The notes: a model not told the origin generated them from the letters alone. DNA of 64,000 nucleotides from JBDTSW01 sp963807385 (GCA_963807385.1 CAWEBQ010000002.1:248001-312000); one strand, 5' to 3'; counted from the stretch's first letter, positions 51,524 to 60,830 are shown. Program-made: numbers and translations.

Positions 51524-53067
51524 CCGGCCCGGCTCCCTCACGGCCCCCCACCAACGCCGATACCCCGACCCCACAGCAGAGGGACGCCGCAATCACGATC
51601 TACGAGAGATCCGTCCCGGGCCGCCGCGCCGCCACGCTGCCGCCCCTCGACGTCCCGGAGCGCGCGCTCGACGACCTGATCCCGTCGAGGTTCCTGCGCT
51701 CAAGGCCCGCGGTCCTGCCCGAGGTATCGGAGCCCGAGATCGTCCGACACTACAACCGCTTGTCGCGGCGCAACTTCGACCTCGACACCGGCCCGTATCC
51801 GCTGGGCTCGTGCACGATGAAGCACAACCCGCGCCTGAACGAGCGGGTCGCCGCCCTGCCCGGATACGCCCGCGTCCACCCGGCTCAGGACCCCAAGCGC
51901 GCGCAGGGCGCACTGGAGCTGATGTGGCGGCTCGAGCGCTCGCTGGCAGCGATCACCGGGCTCCCACATGTGAGCCTGCAGCCCTCGGCGGGCTCGCACG
52001 GCGAACTGGCGGGCCTGCTGCTCACCCGCGCCTACCATTCAGATCACGGAGAGGAACGGGCGAAGGTGCTCACCCCCGACACCTCTCACGGCACCAACCC
52101 CGCCACGGTAACGATGGCCGGCTACGAGGCGGTGAAGGTCGCGACGGACGGGCGCGGTGGAGTGGACCTCGATGATCTCCGGGCGAAGGTCGACGAGCAG
52201 GTGGCCTGCCTCATGCTCACGAACCCCAACACCCTGGGCGTGTTCGACGAGAACATCGCCGAGATCGCCTCGCTGGTGCACGAGATCGGCGGGACCCTCT
52301 ACTACGACGGGGCGAACCTCAACGCGATCATGGGGCGGAGCCGGCCGGGGGACATGGGCTTCGACATCTGTCACCTGAACCTGCACAAGTCGTTCTCGCA
52401 GCCGCATGGCGGCGGCGGGCCGGGCGCGGGACCGATCGCCGTCTCCGAGAGGATCGCACCGTACCTGCCGGTGCCCAGGCTCATCCGCGACGAGGGCTCG
52501 AACGGCTCCGCGCCGCGGCTTGACCTGAGCTACGACGCCCCCAAGACGATTGGCCGCCTCCGCGGCTTCCAGGGCAACTTCGGGGTCTTCGTGCGCTCCT
52601 ACGCCTACATCCGCTCGCTCGGCGCAGACGGGCTCACCGACGCCTCGGAGACGGCCGTGCTGAACGCCAACTACCTCCTGGCCCGCCTGAGGTCAGGCCG
52701 CGCCGGGGTCTACCTCCCGCTGGCGTTCGACCGGCTGCCCATGCATGAGTTCGTCCTCTCGGGCGCCCCCGCCAAGCGCGAGCTGCAAGCGAAGACGCTC
52801 GACGTCGCCAAGCGACTGCTCGACTACGGCATCCATCCGCCGACGATCTACTTCCCGCTGCTGGTCGATGAAGCGCTGATGTTCGAGCCGACTGAGACCG
52901 AGACCCGCGAGTCGCTGGACCAGCTTGCCGAGGCGATCGAGAGCATTCTCGCCGAGGCCGAGTCCGACCCGGCGATCCTCCACCAGGCGCCCTACACGAC
53001 GCCGGTCCGCCGCCTCGACGAGGCGGCGGCGAGCCGCAAGCCGATCGTCCGCCAGTCGCTGGGCTAA
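51520..53067 (+). CDS. gcvPB: Glycine dehydrogenase (decarboxylating) subunit 2
   Basis: A 515-residue beta subunit that carries the pyridoxal phosphate. LYPLGSCTMKHNPR-type motif (here GPYPLGSCTMKHNPRLNE), QPSAGSHGELAGLL, DTSHGTNPATVTMAGY, and the PLP lysine in LNLHKSFSQPHGGGGPG. With GcvPA it decarboxylates glycine and loads GcvH. GTG 51520 overlaps the gcvPA stop. The dihydrolipoyl dehydrogenase gene is not in the window. The ~25-residue N-terminal Pro/Thr-rich lead is extra. Confidence 0.96.
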   Translation: MTGPAPSRPPTNADTPTPQQRDAAITIYERSVPGRRAATLPPLDVPERALDDLIPSRFLRSRPAVLPEVSEPEIVRHYNRLSRRNFDLDTGPYPLGSCTMKHNPRLNERVAALPGYARVHPAQDPKRAQGALELMWRLERSLAAITGLPHVSLQPSAGSHGELAGLLLTRAYHSDHGEERAKVLTPDTSHGTNPATVTMAGYEAVKVATDGRGGVDLDDLRAKVDEQVACLMLTNPNTLGVFDENIAEIASLVHEIGGTLYYDGANLNAIMGRSRPGDMGFDICHLNLHKSFSQPHGGGGPGAGPIAVSERIAPYLPVPRLIRDEGSNGSAPRLDLSYDAPKTIGRLRGFQGNFGVFVRSYAYIRSLGADGLTDASETAVLNANYLLARLRSGRAGVYLPLAFDRLPMHEFVLSGAPAKRELQAKTLDVAKRLLDYGIHPPTIYFPLLVDEALMFEPTETETRESLDQLAEAIESILAEAESDPAILHQAPYTTPVRRLDEAAASRKPIVRQSLG

Positions 53068-53430
53068 TCAGATCGAGCGGCTCGGGATGACCGGGAAGCC
53101 CGGGACGCTGGGCGCGCTCGGCCTCGGGCCCGTGGGCCTCGGTCCGCGCGGCCTCAGGCGCCGGTAGGCCCGTAGGCCGGTGGCATCCCTGGTGGCGATG
53201 CCCGCCCGCGCCCGCAGAATCGCCGCCAGCTCCGCGGTGGGGCGGAACGGGTTCGCGATCACGGCGCCGTCGGTCACGGAGAGTGCGGCCTGGATCTCGC
53301 CGTCGGACTCCGCCACCAGCAGCGGCGCCTGGGGGACCCGGGTGGAGTCGAGCTCGGCGAGCCGGGACAGGGCACGGGCGTCGGCATCGCTTGCCGGCCT
53401 TATCGTGATCTCTGGCTGATTGTTTGACAT
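53068..53430 (-). CDS. Small conserved protein resembling a GNAT N-terminal half
   Basis: 120 residues. ITIRPASDADARALSRLAELDSTRVPQAPLLVAESDGEIQAALSV looks like the first strands and helices of a GNAT acetyltransferase, but the acetyl-CoA loop (Q/RxxGxG/A) is absent and DGAVIANPFRPTAELAAILRARA follows instead; many actinobacteria have this short form. The C-terminus is Arg/Pro-rich (RGPRPTGPRPSAP). ATG 53430 has an AGAGGGGG site. Catalytic activity is unlikely; function unknown. It is divergent from the MocR gene. Confidence 0.75.
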   Translation of the reverse strand: MSNNQPEITIRPASDADARALSRLAELDSTRVPQAPLLVAESDGEIQAALSVTDGAVIANPFRPTAELAAILRARAGIATRDATGLRAYRRLRPRGPRPTGPRPSAPSVPGFPVIPSRSI

Positions 53431-53513
53431 TAGATGCCCCCTCTGGTAATACTTAGTTGCGTTGTGCGCCCCGGGAGGAGCGCCGTACGGCCAGTGTAGG
53501 AGGTACGTAATAC
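53431..53513. promoter_or_regulatory. Divergent regulatory region with GTAATAC direct repeats
   Basis: The 83-bp gap between the small GNAT-like gene and the MocR gene has two exact direct repeats, GTAATAC at 53446-53452 and at 53507-53513, one close to each start codon. MocR/PdxR regulators commonly bind spaced direct repeats in such divergent regions, so these are candidate sites of the protein encoded at 53514. Confidence 0.5.
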
Positions 53514-55034
53514 ATGTCAATGTCGTACAAAGAGAGATTGTCTGATCTGGACCGGGGCGGCTCCCAGCCGCTGACCGCGCAGATCACCGACGCCTTCACC
53601 GTGGCGATCGAGGCCGGCGAGCTGGCGCCGGGTGCACAGCTTCCGCCCACCCGCGAGCTGGCCGAGCTCGCCGGCGTAAACCACCTGACCGCCGCCCGTG
53701 CTTACCGCAAGCTCGCCGACCTCGGGCTGGTCTCGGGCAGGGTTGGCAGCGGCACCTTCGTGCGCCAGGCCGCGCCCCAGGCCACCCGGGCGCTGGCGGA
53801 GGCCGAGGACGGCTCCGCATGGCAGCTCTACGCCCTGCCCGACGAGGTCGAGACCCACTCCAACCGGATCGTCGGGGAGATGTTCCGCGATGCGGCGCGC
53901 GAGGATCACATCCCGCTGATGACCGGCTATCCGTCGGACAAGCTCTTCCCGACGGAGCGTCTTGCCCGCATCGTCTCGGAGGTGCTCGCCGGCGAGGGCG
54001 CCCGAGTCCACCAGTACGGCGATGTCGAGGGTGCGCCGGAGCTGCGCGTCGAGCTCGGCGCCCTGGGCCGTGAGCAGGGGTGGGCGGAGGACGCCGAGGA
54101 GATCGTCACGACCACCGGGGCCACGCACGCGATGGCGCTGGTGGCGCAGACGCTGCTTCGCCCCGGCGACATCGCGGCCGTGGAATCCCCGACCTTTCCG
54201 GGGTCGATCAACGCGATCACGGCGACGGGTGCCTCGCTGATGCCGGTGCCGGTCGATTCCGACGGCCTCGACGTCGATGCGCTCGAGCAGCTCGTGCGCA
54301 GGCGCCAGATCAAGCTGCTGGCGCTGCAGCCGCGCCTCCACAACCCCACCGGCCGGGACCTCTCGCCCGAGCGTCGCCGGCGGCTCCTCGAGCTCGCCCG
54401 GCGCGAGGGGTTCTTCGTCGTGGAGGACGGGGTCTACGCCGACCTTCGCTTCGACGGCGAACCGCGGCGAGCGCTGCGGATGGAGGACCCCGCGCACGTC
54501 ATCTACGTCTCATCGCTCTCAAAGACGACCTCTCCCGGGTTGCGGATCGGATGGATCGCCTCCCGCGGGCCCGTCCAGGAGCGCATCGTTGCCGCGAAGC
54601 GCAGCGCGGAGCTGAATACGCCGCTGCTCCCCGAGCTTGCGCTCGCACGCCTCATGGCCGAGGGGGGCTACGCCGAGCAGCTCGAGGCGGCGATCCCGTT
54701 CTACCGCGAGCGCTGCGAGGTCCTGTTCGAGGCCGTGGAGAGCCAGCTGGGAGGCATCGCGCGTGTGCAGCGCCCGCTCGGCGGTGGCCACCTCTGGCTC
54801 ACGCTCCCGGACTCGTTCGACGAGCGCGACGTCTACGAGGAGGCCCACCGCCAGGGGGTCTCGTTGCTCCCGGGCGCGGCGATGATGCCGGAGCGACCGC
54901 GCGGGGCATACGCCCGCCTTTCGTTCGGCTACCTCGATCCGCCGGAGCTCCGCGAGGGGGCCAAGCGGCTGGCCGCAACGCTGCGGGCCGTCGGCCGCGC
55001 CAGCCGCCAGCGCGAGGCGCTGCCCGTCGCCTAG
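53514..55034 (+). CDS. MocR-type PLP-dependent transcriptional regulator
   Basis: A 506-residue fusion of a GntR winged helix (residues ~15-85: LTAQITDAFTVAIEAGELAPGAQLPPTRELAELAGVNHLTAARAYRKL) with a fold-type I aminotransferase domain (~120-495). The PLP lysine is in VSSLSKTTSPGLRIGW; LHNPTGRDL and EDGVYADLRF are the cofactor-site motifs. The ribosome site AGGAGG lies 10 nt before ATG 53514. Such proteins act mostly as regulators that sense PLP or amino-compounds. The stop overlaps the ligD stop on the other strand. Confidence 0.9.
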   Translation: MSMSYKERLSDLDRGGSQPLTAQITDAFTVAIEAGELAPGAQLPPTRELAELAGVNHLTAARAYRKLADLGLVSGRVGSGTFVRQAAPQATRALAEAEDGSAWQLYALPDEVETHSNRIVGEMFRDAAREDHIPLMTGYPSDKLFPTERLARIVSEVLAGEGARVHQYGDVEGAPELRVELGALGREQGWAEDAEEIVTTTGATHAMALVAQTLLRPGDIAAVESPTFPGSINAITATGASLMPVPVDSDGLDVDALEQLVRRRQIKLLALQPRLHNPTGRDLSPERRRRLLELARREGFFVVEDGVYADLRFDGEPRRALRMEDPAHVIYVSSLSKTTSPGLRIGWIASRGPVQERIVAAKRSAELNTPLLPELALARLMAEGGYAEQLEAAIPFYRERCEVLFEAVESQLGGIARVQRPLGGGHLWLTLPDSFDERDVYEEAHRQGVSLLPGAAMMPERPRGAYARLSFGYLDPPELREGAKRLAATLRAVGRASRQREALPVA

Positions 55035-55918
55035 CCCTGCGGGAGATCCTGCTTCAGTTCGGCCACCTGGGCGAAGAGGTCCCCGTGCCCGTCGAGGCGC
55101 GCCAGAACGTCGCCCGTCTCGAATCGCAGGTCCTCCGCTTCGCCCCCCTCGGCCGCGGCCTCGACCTCGTCCCACATAAGCGGCGTTGACACCGTCGGCC
55201 GGTCGCGCCGGCGCGGTGAGTAGACGGAGACGGTCGTCTTGGCCCGCACGTTCTGGCTCCAGTCGACGAAGACCTTTCCCTTGCGCAGTTCCCGCTTCAT
55301 CCTCGAGATGACCCGCTCAGGGTCGTCCCTCTCGAGCGTCTGGGCTACCGCATGGGCGAACCCCTTGGTCTGCTCGTAGTCCGCGCCCGAGTTGAGCGGC
55401 AGGTAGATCTGGAGCCCCTTCGAGCCCGACGTCTTCGGGAAGCACTCGAGGCCCAGCCCCGCGAACATGTCCCGCAGGCGGACCCCGACCCGGCAGCAGT
55501 CGATGACGTCCGCCGGGGCCCCCGGATCGAGGTCGAATACCACCGCCGTCGGGCTGTTGAAGTCCTCGACGAGCGCGAGTGAGGGGTGAAGCTCCAGCGC
55601 CGCAAGCTGGGCCAGCCAGATCAGCGTCGCCGTCTCGTCGCAGACGATGAAGTCCATGGGGCCCTCGCGGCTCATCTCGATCGTCGCCGTCCTCACCCAG
55701 TCCGGGGTGTGTGAGGGCGCCCGCTTCTCGTAGAAGTGCTTTCCGGCGACGCCGTTCGGAAAGCGCACCCGCGTGAGGGCGCGACCGCGGACGTGCGGCA
55801 GGATCGCGGGCGCGACGTTCGCGTAGTAGTCGATCGCCTGGCCCTTCGTGAAGCCGGCGTCGGGCCACAAAACCTTGTCGAGGTTGGTCAGCGCCAGCCG
55901 GCGCCCCTCGACGTCTAC
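55031..55918 (-). CDS. ligD: NHEJ DNA polymerase LigD, polymerase domain only
   Basis: About 295 residues forming a primase-polymerase (PrimPol) domain that fills ends during non-homologous end joining. LTNLDKVLWPDAGFTKGQAIDYY, FYEKRAPSHTPDW, metal-binding FDLDPG, the SGSKGLQIYLPLN nucleotide loop and VDWSQN are present; there is no ligase or nuclease domain. The start is a puzzle: the frame is open far back into ku, but no ATG, GTG or TTG lies near the domain edge. The best place is codon GTA at 55918, overlapping the ku stop as GTAG; the start is therefore uncertain. Confidence 0.8.
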   Translation of the reverse strand, partial: VDVEGRRLALTNLDKVLWPDAGFTKGQAIDYYANVAPAILPHVRGRALTRVRFPNGVAGKHFYEKRAPSHTPDWVRTATIEMSREGPMDFIVCDETATLIWLAQLAALELHPSLALVEDFNSPTAVVFDLDPGAPADVIDCCRVGVRLRDMFAGLGLECFPKTSGSKGLQIYLPLNSGADYEQTKGFAHAVAQTLERDDPERVISRMKRELRKGKVFVDWSQNVRAKTTVSVYSPRRRDRPTVSTPLMWDEVEAAAEGGEAEDLRFETGDVLARLDGHGDLFAQVAELKQDLPQG

Positions 55919-56880
55919 TTCGTGGCCTTGGCCTTGCTTCGCGATCGGGAGGAGGTCTTGGAGGTGGACTTCGACGAGCTCTTCGACTTCGACTTCGACT
56001 TGGGCTTGCTCGTCTTTGAGCCGTTGCTCGCAGACGACTTCGCCTTGGTATTCGACTTCGACGAGGCGGCCTTCTTCGACCCGGCGGCCAGCGGCTCGCC
56101 CTTGACGGCGGCGAGGCTCTGCTCGAGCGCCGCCATCAGATCGGGGGCCTTGGTGGGAGTGAGCTCCTCGGAGGCGGTCTGCACGACATCCTCGCCCTGA
56201 GCCTTCGCCTCGATGCGGGCGAGCAGCTCCTCGCGGTACTCGTCGTGGAACTCGTCGGCGTCGAAGTCGGAGGTGAGAGAGCCCACGAGCTGTTTGGCCA
56301 TCTGAAGCTCCTTGGGCTTGGGCTTTTCGAGTTCCTCCGGCACCACGCCCTCGAGCTCGGCGGCGGGCACGATCTCGTCGGCGAACCGCATGGTCGTGAG
56401 GGTCAGGACGTCGCCCATCGGCCGCAGGGCGGCGAGGTGCTCCTTGTTGCGGAGCACGAAGCGCGATACCGCGACCTTGCGCTCGTCGGCCATCGCCTTC
56501 ACCAGCAGGCCGTAGGCGCGCTCGGCGCCCTGCTCGGGGCCAAGGTAGTACGGCTGGACGAAGTAGATCGGGTCGATGTCGTCCAGGTCCACGAAGGCCT
56601 CGACCTCGATCGCCTTTGTCTTCTTGGGGTCGAGCTCGTCGAGCTCGTCGCGGGAGAAGATCACGTACTGGTCGGGAGCCAGCTCGTAGCCCTTGACGAT
56701 CTCCTCGTAGGCGACCTCTTCGCCATCGGCCTCGGAGACGCGCTTGTGGCGAACGCGCGAGGAGTCGGAGGCGCGCAGCTCGCGGAAGCTGATCTGGCGC
56801 CGGGAGACGGCGCTGTAGAGCTTCACGGGCACGTTTAGGAGCCCGAAGGAGATGTTGCCTGACCAAATTGCTCGTGCCAT
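55915..56880 (-). CDS. ku: NHEJ protein Ku
   Basis: A 321-residue bacterial Ku that binds DNA ends and recruits LigD. ARAIWSGNISFGLLNVPVKLYSAV is the standard start and fixes ATG 56880; the core beta-barrel includes YYLGPEQGAERAYGLLVKAM and VLTLTTMRFADEI. Residues ~260-321 are a low-complexity Lys/Ser tail (SKSNTKAKSS, KPKSKSKSKSSSKS), a long version of the basic tails that help Ku move or bind on DNA. It is followed directly by ligD. Confidence 0.95.
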   Translation of the reverse strand: MARAIWSGNISFGLLNVPVKLYSAVSRRQISFRELRASDSSRVRHKRVSEADGEEVAYEEIVKGYELAPDQYVIFSRDELDELDPKKTKAIEVEAFVDLDDIDPIYFVQPYYLGPEQGAERAYGLLVKAMADERKVAVSRFVLRNKEHLAALRPMGDVLTLTTMRFADEIVPAAELEGVVPEELEKPKPKELQMAKQLVGSLTSDFDADEFHDEYREELLARIEAKAQGEDVVQTASEELTPTKAPDLMAALEQSLAAVKGEPLAAGSKKAASSKSNTKAKSSASNGSKTSKPKSKSKSKSSSKSTSKTSSRSRSKAKATK

Positions 56881-56987
56881 GTCTAGGGGTGACCGGGGAA
56901 GCCTGCGGAAGTCATCGGTCAACACCTAGTTTCCCACTTCGGTGCGTTTTTCATGCACGCGCCCCGAGACGGCACGGATCTTGCGCC

Positions 56988-57665
56988 ATGACCGCCGATA
57001 ATCGCCCGGTGCTGTTCGAGCTCAGCGAGGTCACCTACTCCCGCGGCGGCGCGGCGGTGCTTCGCGGGCTGTCCGCCTCGCTGCCGGCCGGCGCCTCCTG
57101 CGTGACCGGGGCCTCGGGCTCGGGAAAGTCGACGCTGCTGCGGCTGCTCAATCGCCTGGCCGACCCGCGATCGGGAGAGATCCGCTATCGGGGCGCAGAC
57201 CTGCGCGAGCGCGACCCACTGGAGCTCCGCCGGGAGGTCGGCCTCGTGCCGCAGCTACCGGCGCTGCTCGAGGGCTCCGTCGCCGAGAATCTCACGTTCG
57301 CCGCAAGCCTTGCCGGAGCTGTGGCCGACCAAGGGCGGTTACTCGATCTCGCCGGGCTCGACGGTTCGTTCGCCGAGCGCGATGCGTCGAAGCTCTCCGT
57401 CGGGGAGCAACAGCGGGTGATGCTCGCCCGCGCGCTCGCGGTGGAGCCTCGGGTGCTGCTGCTGGACGAGCCCACCTCGGCGCTGGATGCCGCCGCTCGC
57501 GACGACGTGGAGGCCACGGTCCGCGACCTCGGCGAACGTCTGGGCATCTCGCTCGTTGTGGTCACCCACGACCTCGAGCAGGCGAGGCGGATGGCGGACT
57601 GGGTCGTGCGAATCGAGGATGGGCGGACGGTGGCCGAGGGTCGGGTAGAGGACCACCTGCCGTGA
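56988..57665 (+). CDS. fetA: ABC transporter ATP-binding protein, FetA-like
   Basis: A 225-residue ABC ATPase. Walker A GASGSGKST, Q-loop LVPQLPALLEG, signature LSVGEQQR (Gly to Val at its third position), Walker B VLLLDEPTSALD and switch VVTHDLE. It is coupled by a GTGA overlap to the FetB-like permease, so it probably energises export of iron or a related ion, as FetAB does. ATG 56988 is the first start before the domain. Confidence 0.85.
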   Translation: MTADNRPVLFELSEVTYSRGGAAVLRGLSASLPAGASCVTGASGSGKSTLLRLLNRLADPRSGEIRYRGADLRERDPLELRREVGLVPQLPALLEGSVAENLTFAASLAGAVADQGRLLDLAGLDGSFAERDASKLSVGEQQRVMLARALAVEPRVLLLDEPTSALDAAARDDVEATVRDLGERLGISLVVVTHDLEQARRMADWVVRIEDGRTVAEGRVEDHLP

Positions 57666-58438
57666 GCTCCTCCATCGACGTCAGCCTCGGGGAGGTCGCG
57701 GGAAGCCTCGCGCTGGTGGCTCTCGCGATCGTGATCTCGCTGTGGCGCCGGGCCGAGCTGGCCGACGACATCGCGGTCGCAGTCCTTCGCTCGTTCGTTC
57801 AGCTCACCGCGATCGGCTACGTGATCCAGGCGATCTTCGACGAGGACAGCTTCGCGCTCGTCGTAGGCCTGATCGCAGTGATGGTCGTCTTCGGCGCGTT
57901 GACCGCCCGCCGCCGGGCGAGGAAGGTCCCGGGCGCGCTGGTGCCGCTCCTGATCGGCCTGAGCGTCGCGGCGGTCGCGACGCTCGGGCTGTTGGTGGCT
58001 CTCGGCGTCTTCGATCCGGAACCGCGCTTTCTGGTGCCGGTCGGCGGGATGGTGGTGGGGAACGCGATGACCGCGGCGGCCGTAGCCCTGAACCGGCTCG
58101 GCGACGAGATGGGAGACCGAGCGCGAGAGATCGAGGCGACGCTGGCTCTGGGCGCAACGTCCAGGCGGGCCGCGGCGCCGACGCTACACCGCAGCCTGCG
58201 CTCGGGCACGATCGCCCTGATCGACTCGACCAAGACCACGGGGATCATCTTCTTCCCGGGAACGATGGTGGGGATGCTGCTCGCGGGCGCCGATCCGCTC
58301 GACGCCGTGCGGCTTCAGCTGATCCTGTTGTGGACCCTGCTCGGCAGCGTTGCGATTGCGGCCGTGATCTCGACGACGCTGGCCTATCGCAACTTCTTCA
58401 CTCCGGCTCACCAGCTGCGCGAGCCGCCCGAGCCGTAG
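57662..58438 (+). CDS. fetB: FetB-like (UPF0014) membrane permease
   Basis: A 258-residue permease with about seven helices. Family stretches: VLRSFVQLTAIGYVIQAIF, GMVVGNAMTAAAVALNRLGDEM, IEATLALGATSRRAA and GIIFFPGTMVGMLLAGADPLDAVRLQLIL. Paired with the ATPase just upstream. FetB proteins are linked to iron export and oxidative-stress resistance in Escherichia coli; the substrate here is inferred. Confidence 0.88.
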   Translation: MSSSIDVSLGEVAGSLALVALAIVISLWRRAELADDIAVAVLRSFVQLTAIGYVIQAIFDEDSFALVVGLIAVMVVFGALTARRRARKVPGALVPLLIGLSVAAVATLGLLVALGVFDPEPRFLVPVGGMVVGNAMTAAAVALNRLGDEMGDRAREIEATLALGATSRRAAAPTLHRSLRSGTIALIDSTKTTGIIFFPGTMVGMLLAGADPLDAVRLQLILLWTLLGSVAIAAVISTTLAYRNFFTPAHQLREPPEP

Positions 58439-58474
58439 GCAGGGCCGCCCGGCCCGGCGACTAGATTCCCCGCA

Positions 58475-59476
58475 GTGCGCATCTTCTCCGGCATCCAGCC
58501 CACCGGGCAAAAGCACCTGGGCAACTACATCGGAGCGATCCGCCAGTACGTGGAGGGCCAGGACCGCGGCGAGGCGATCTACTGCATCGTGGACCTGCAC
58601 GCGATCACGGTCGAGTTCGACCCGGTCGAGCTGCGCGAGCGCGTCCACGATACGACCGCCCTACTGCTCGCCGCGGGCCTCGATCCGGCCCGCTGCACCC
58701 TGTTCCGCCAGTCCGACGTGAAGGAGCACAGTGAGCTCGCTTGGCTGCTCGGAGCCGTCACGGCCTGGGGCGACCTCAACCGGATGCACCAGTGGAAGGA
58801 CAAGCGGGATCTGCTCGAGGGTCGCCACGGAGCCTTCGTCTCGGCCGGCCTGTTCACCTACCCGGTGCTGATGGCCGCGGACGTCCTGGCCTATCGGGCC
58901 AACGAGGTGCCGGTCGGCGACGATCAGCGCCAGCACGTCGAGCTGATGCGCGAGATCGCCCGCCGCTTCAACGAGCGCTTCGGCCAGACCCTGATCGTTC
59001 CGGAGTATCGGATCCCCGAGGTCGGAGCGCGCATCATGGACCTCCAGGAACCGGCCTCGAAGATGACCACGACGGGTGGAACGAAGGCCGGGACCGTCCT
59101 GGTGCTCGACGAGCCCGACGCCGTCGCCAAGAAGGTGATGAGTGCCGTGACCGATTCCGGGTCCGAGGTCAGGCGGGCCGAGGACAAGCCGGGGGTGACG
59201 AACCTGATCGACATCCTCGCGGTGATCCGGGGTGTCGAGCCCGGTTCCGTCGAGGACGAGTTCGCCGGCTCGGGGTACGGCGATTTCAAGCGCGCTGTCG
59301 CCGACGAGGTCGTCGCCTACCTGGCCCCGGTGCGCGAGCGCTACGCCGAGCTGCGGTCCGACACGGCGGCGCTGGAGTCCGCGCTCGGGCAGGGCGCCGA
59401 GAAGGCGCGCGCCCTCGCGGCCGCGACGCTCACGGACGTGCGCGAGCGGATGGGAATCGGCCCGGCCGCCGGATAG
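58475..59476 (+). CDS. trpS: Tryptophanyl-tRNA synthetase
   Basis: A 333-residue class I synthetase. FSGIQPTGQKHLGNYIGAI includes the HIGH-equivalent HLGN; the KMSKS-equivalent is ASKMTTT, a form close to the KMSTT of other actinobacteria; QRQHVELMREIARRFN and PVGDDQ bind ATP. Start GTG 58475. It follows fetB by 36 bp and precedes scpA by 42 bp. Confidence 0.96.
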   Translation: MRIFSGIQPTGQKHLGNYIGAIRQYVEGQDRGEAIYCIVDLHAITVEFDPVELRERVHDTTALLLAAGLDPARCTLFRQSDVKEHSELAWLLGAVTAWGDLNRMHQWKDKRDLLEGRHGAFVSAGLFTYPVLMAADVLAYRANEVPVGDDQRQHVELMREIARRFNERFGQTLIVPEYRIPEVGARIMDLQEPASKMTTTGGTKAGTVLVLDEPDAVAKKVMSAVTDSGSEVRRAEDKPGVTNLIDILAVIRGVEPGSVEDEFAGSGYGDFKRAVADEVVAYLAPVRERYAELRSDTAALESALGQGAEKARALAAATLTDVRERMGIGPAAG

Positions 59477-59518
59477 CCCGATCTGACGACCTGGGCTGCC
59501 CCTATCGTTGGGCGCTGA

Positions 59519-60238
59519 ATGAAGGCCGCCGAGCTCGACCTCGACCTCGACGTCTTCGCCGGTCCGTTCGACCTGCTGATGACGCTGGTGCTCCGCGAGG
59601 AGCTGAGCCTGGCCGAGGTCGCCCTCGGCGAGATCGTCGTCGCCTACATCGAGCACCTCGACGACACGGGCGAGCTCGACCTCGAGGCCGCCACCGAGTT
59701 TCTGGTCCTGATCGCATCGCTCCTCGAGCTGAAGTCCCGATTGCTGCTGCCCGCGGCCGAGGAGGACGAGATCCAGCTCGGGCCCGAGGAGGCCGCCGAG
59801 GAGCTCCTCGCCCGGATGCTCGAGTACGCGCGCTACCGCGACGCCGCCGCGCACCTTCGGGAGCGCTTCGAGGCGGGGCGTCGCTACCTCTACAGGCTGG
59901 CGCCGCTCCCGCCCGAGCTGCGGAGGGTCTCGCTCGAGGCCGCCCGGCCGGCGTACGATCCGGAGCACCTGGGCGTCGCGCTCGGCGACCTCCTGCGGGT
60001 GCCGCCCGCCCCCGACACCAGCCACATACGGCCGACCGTCTCCCTCGAGCGGCGCCTGGTCGTCCTGCGCGAGCTGCTCGGCCGCCGCCGCTCATTCGAC
60101 TTCGACGAGCTCTTCGCCGACGAGGACCGCCTGACCCAGGCGGTGACGCTCTTCGCGCTGCTCGAGATGCACAAGCGCGGCGAGGCGAGCTGGACCCAGA
60201 AGGACACATTCGGACCGATCCACGTGGAGGCGCTGTGA
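59519..60238 (+). CDS. scpA: Segregation and condensation protein A
   Basis: A 239-residue kleisin that closes the Smc ring with ScpB. VFAGPFDLLMTLVLREELSLAEVALGEIVVAYIEHL and ATEFLVLIASLLELKSRLLLP are the N-terminal kleisin helices; the C-terminal winged helix (LTQAVTLFALLEMHKRGEASWTQ) binds Smc. ATG 59519. The stop overlaps scpB (GTGA). Confidence 0.95.
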   Translation: MKAAELDLDLDVFAGPFDLLMTLVLREELSLAEVALGEIVVAYIEHLDDTGELDLEAATEFLVLIASLLELKSRLLLPAAEEDEIQLGPEEAAEELLARMLEYARYRDAAAHLRERFEAGRRYLYRLAPLPPELRRVSLEAARPAYDPEHLGVALGDLLRVPPAPDTSHIRPTVSLERRLVVLRELLGRRRSFDFDELFADEDRLTQAVTLFALLEMHKRGEASWTQKDTFGPIHVEAL

Positions 60239-60804
60239 CATCTCTGGAACGCACGATCGAAGCACTCCTCTTCCTCTCGCCGGAGCCGGTGTCCGTCGCG
60301 GATCTGGCGGAGGCCTGCGACGTGACCGAGGCGGAGGTGGACCGGGCGCTGGACGCGATCGGTCCCGCCCTGGCCGAGGGCGAGCGCGGCGTCGTCCTTC
60401 GAAACGTCGCCGGCGGGTACACGCTCGCAGCCGACCCGGTCGCCGAATCCGCGGCGCGCCGCCTGCTGGCGAAGCCGCGAACGCCGCCCCTTACCCAGGC
60501 GCAGGCGGAGACGCTGGCGATCGTGGCCTACCTGCAGCCCGTCTCGCGCCCCGAGGTGGCGCGGATCCGCGGCGTCAACTCCGAGTCGGCGACCCAGACG
60601 CTGGCCGAGCGTGGCCTGATCGAGGAGTCCGGCCGCTCGCAGTTCGGCGCCGTCGTCTACCGCACGACGGAGCTATTCGAGCGCCTCTTCGGCCTGGCCG
60701 GGCTCGACCAGCTTCCCGAGGCCTCCCGGTTCGACCCCACGCCGGAGGATGAGCGTGAGCTGCGCGAGCGGCTGCTGAAGGCGGGGGAGGCCCGGGCGGA
60801 GTAG
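60235..60804 (+). CDS. scpB: Segregation and condensation protein B
   Basis: A 189-residue ScpB with two winged-helix domains: SLERTIEALLFLSPEPVSVADLAEAC and AQAETLAIVAYLQPVSRPEVARIRGVNSESATQTL, then GRSQFGAVVYRTTELFERLFGL. It binds ScpA and helps Smc compact the chromosome. GTG 60235 overlaps scpA. The Glu-rich end is normal. Confidence 0.95.
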   Translation: MTSLERTIEALLFLSPEPVSVADLAEACDVTEAEVDRALDAIGPALAEGERGVVLRNVAGGYTLAADPVAESAARRLLAKPRTPPLTQAQAETLAIVAYLQPVSRPEVARIRGVNSESATQTLAERGLIEESGRSQFGAVVYRTTELFERLFGLAGLDQLPEASRFDPTPEDERELRERLLKAGEARAE

Positions 60805-60830
60805 GCCAGGGCGGGAGTAGCCTCGCTCGG

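Noticed and set aside
58475..59476. Defective KMSKS motif in TrpRS
   Set aside because: ASKMTTT is close to the KMSTT form common in actinobacterial TrpRS, so it is ordinary variation.
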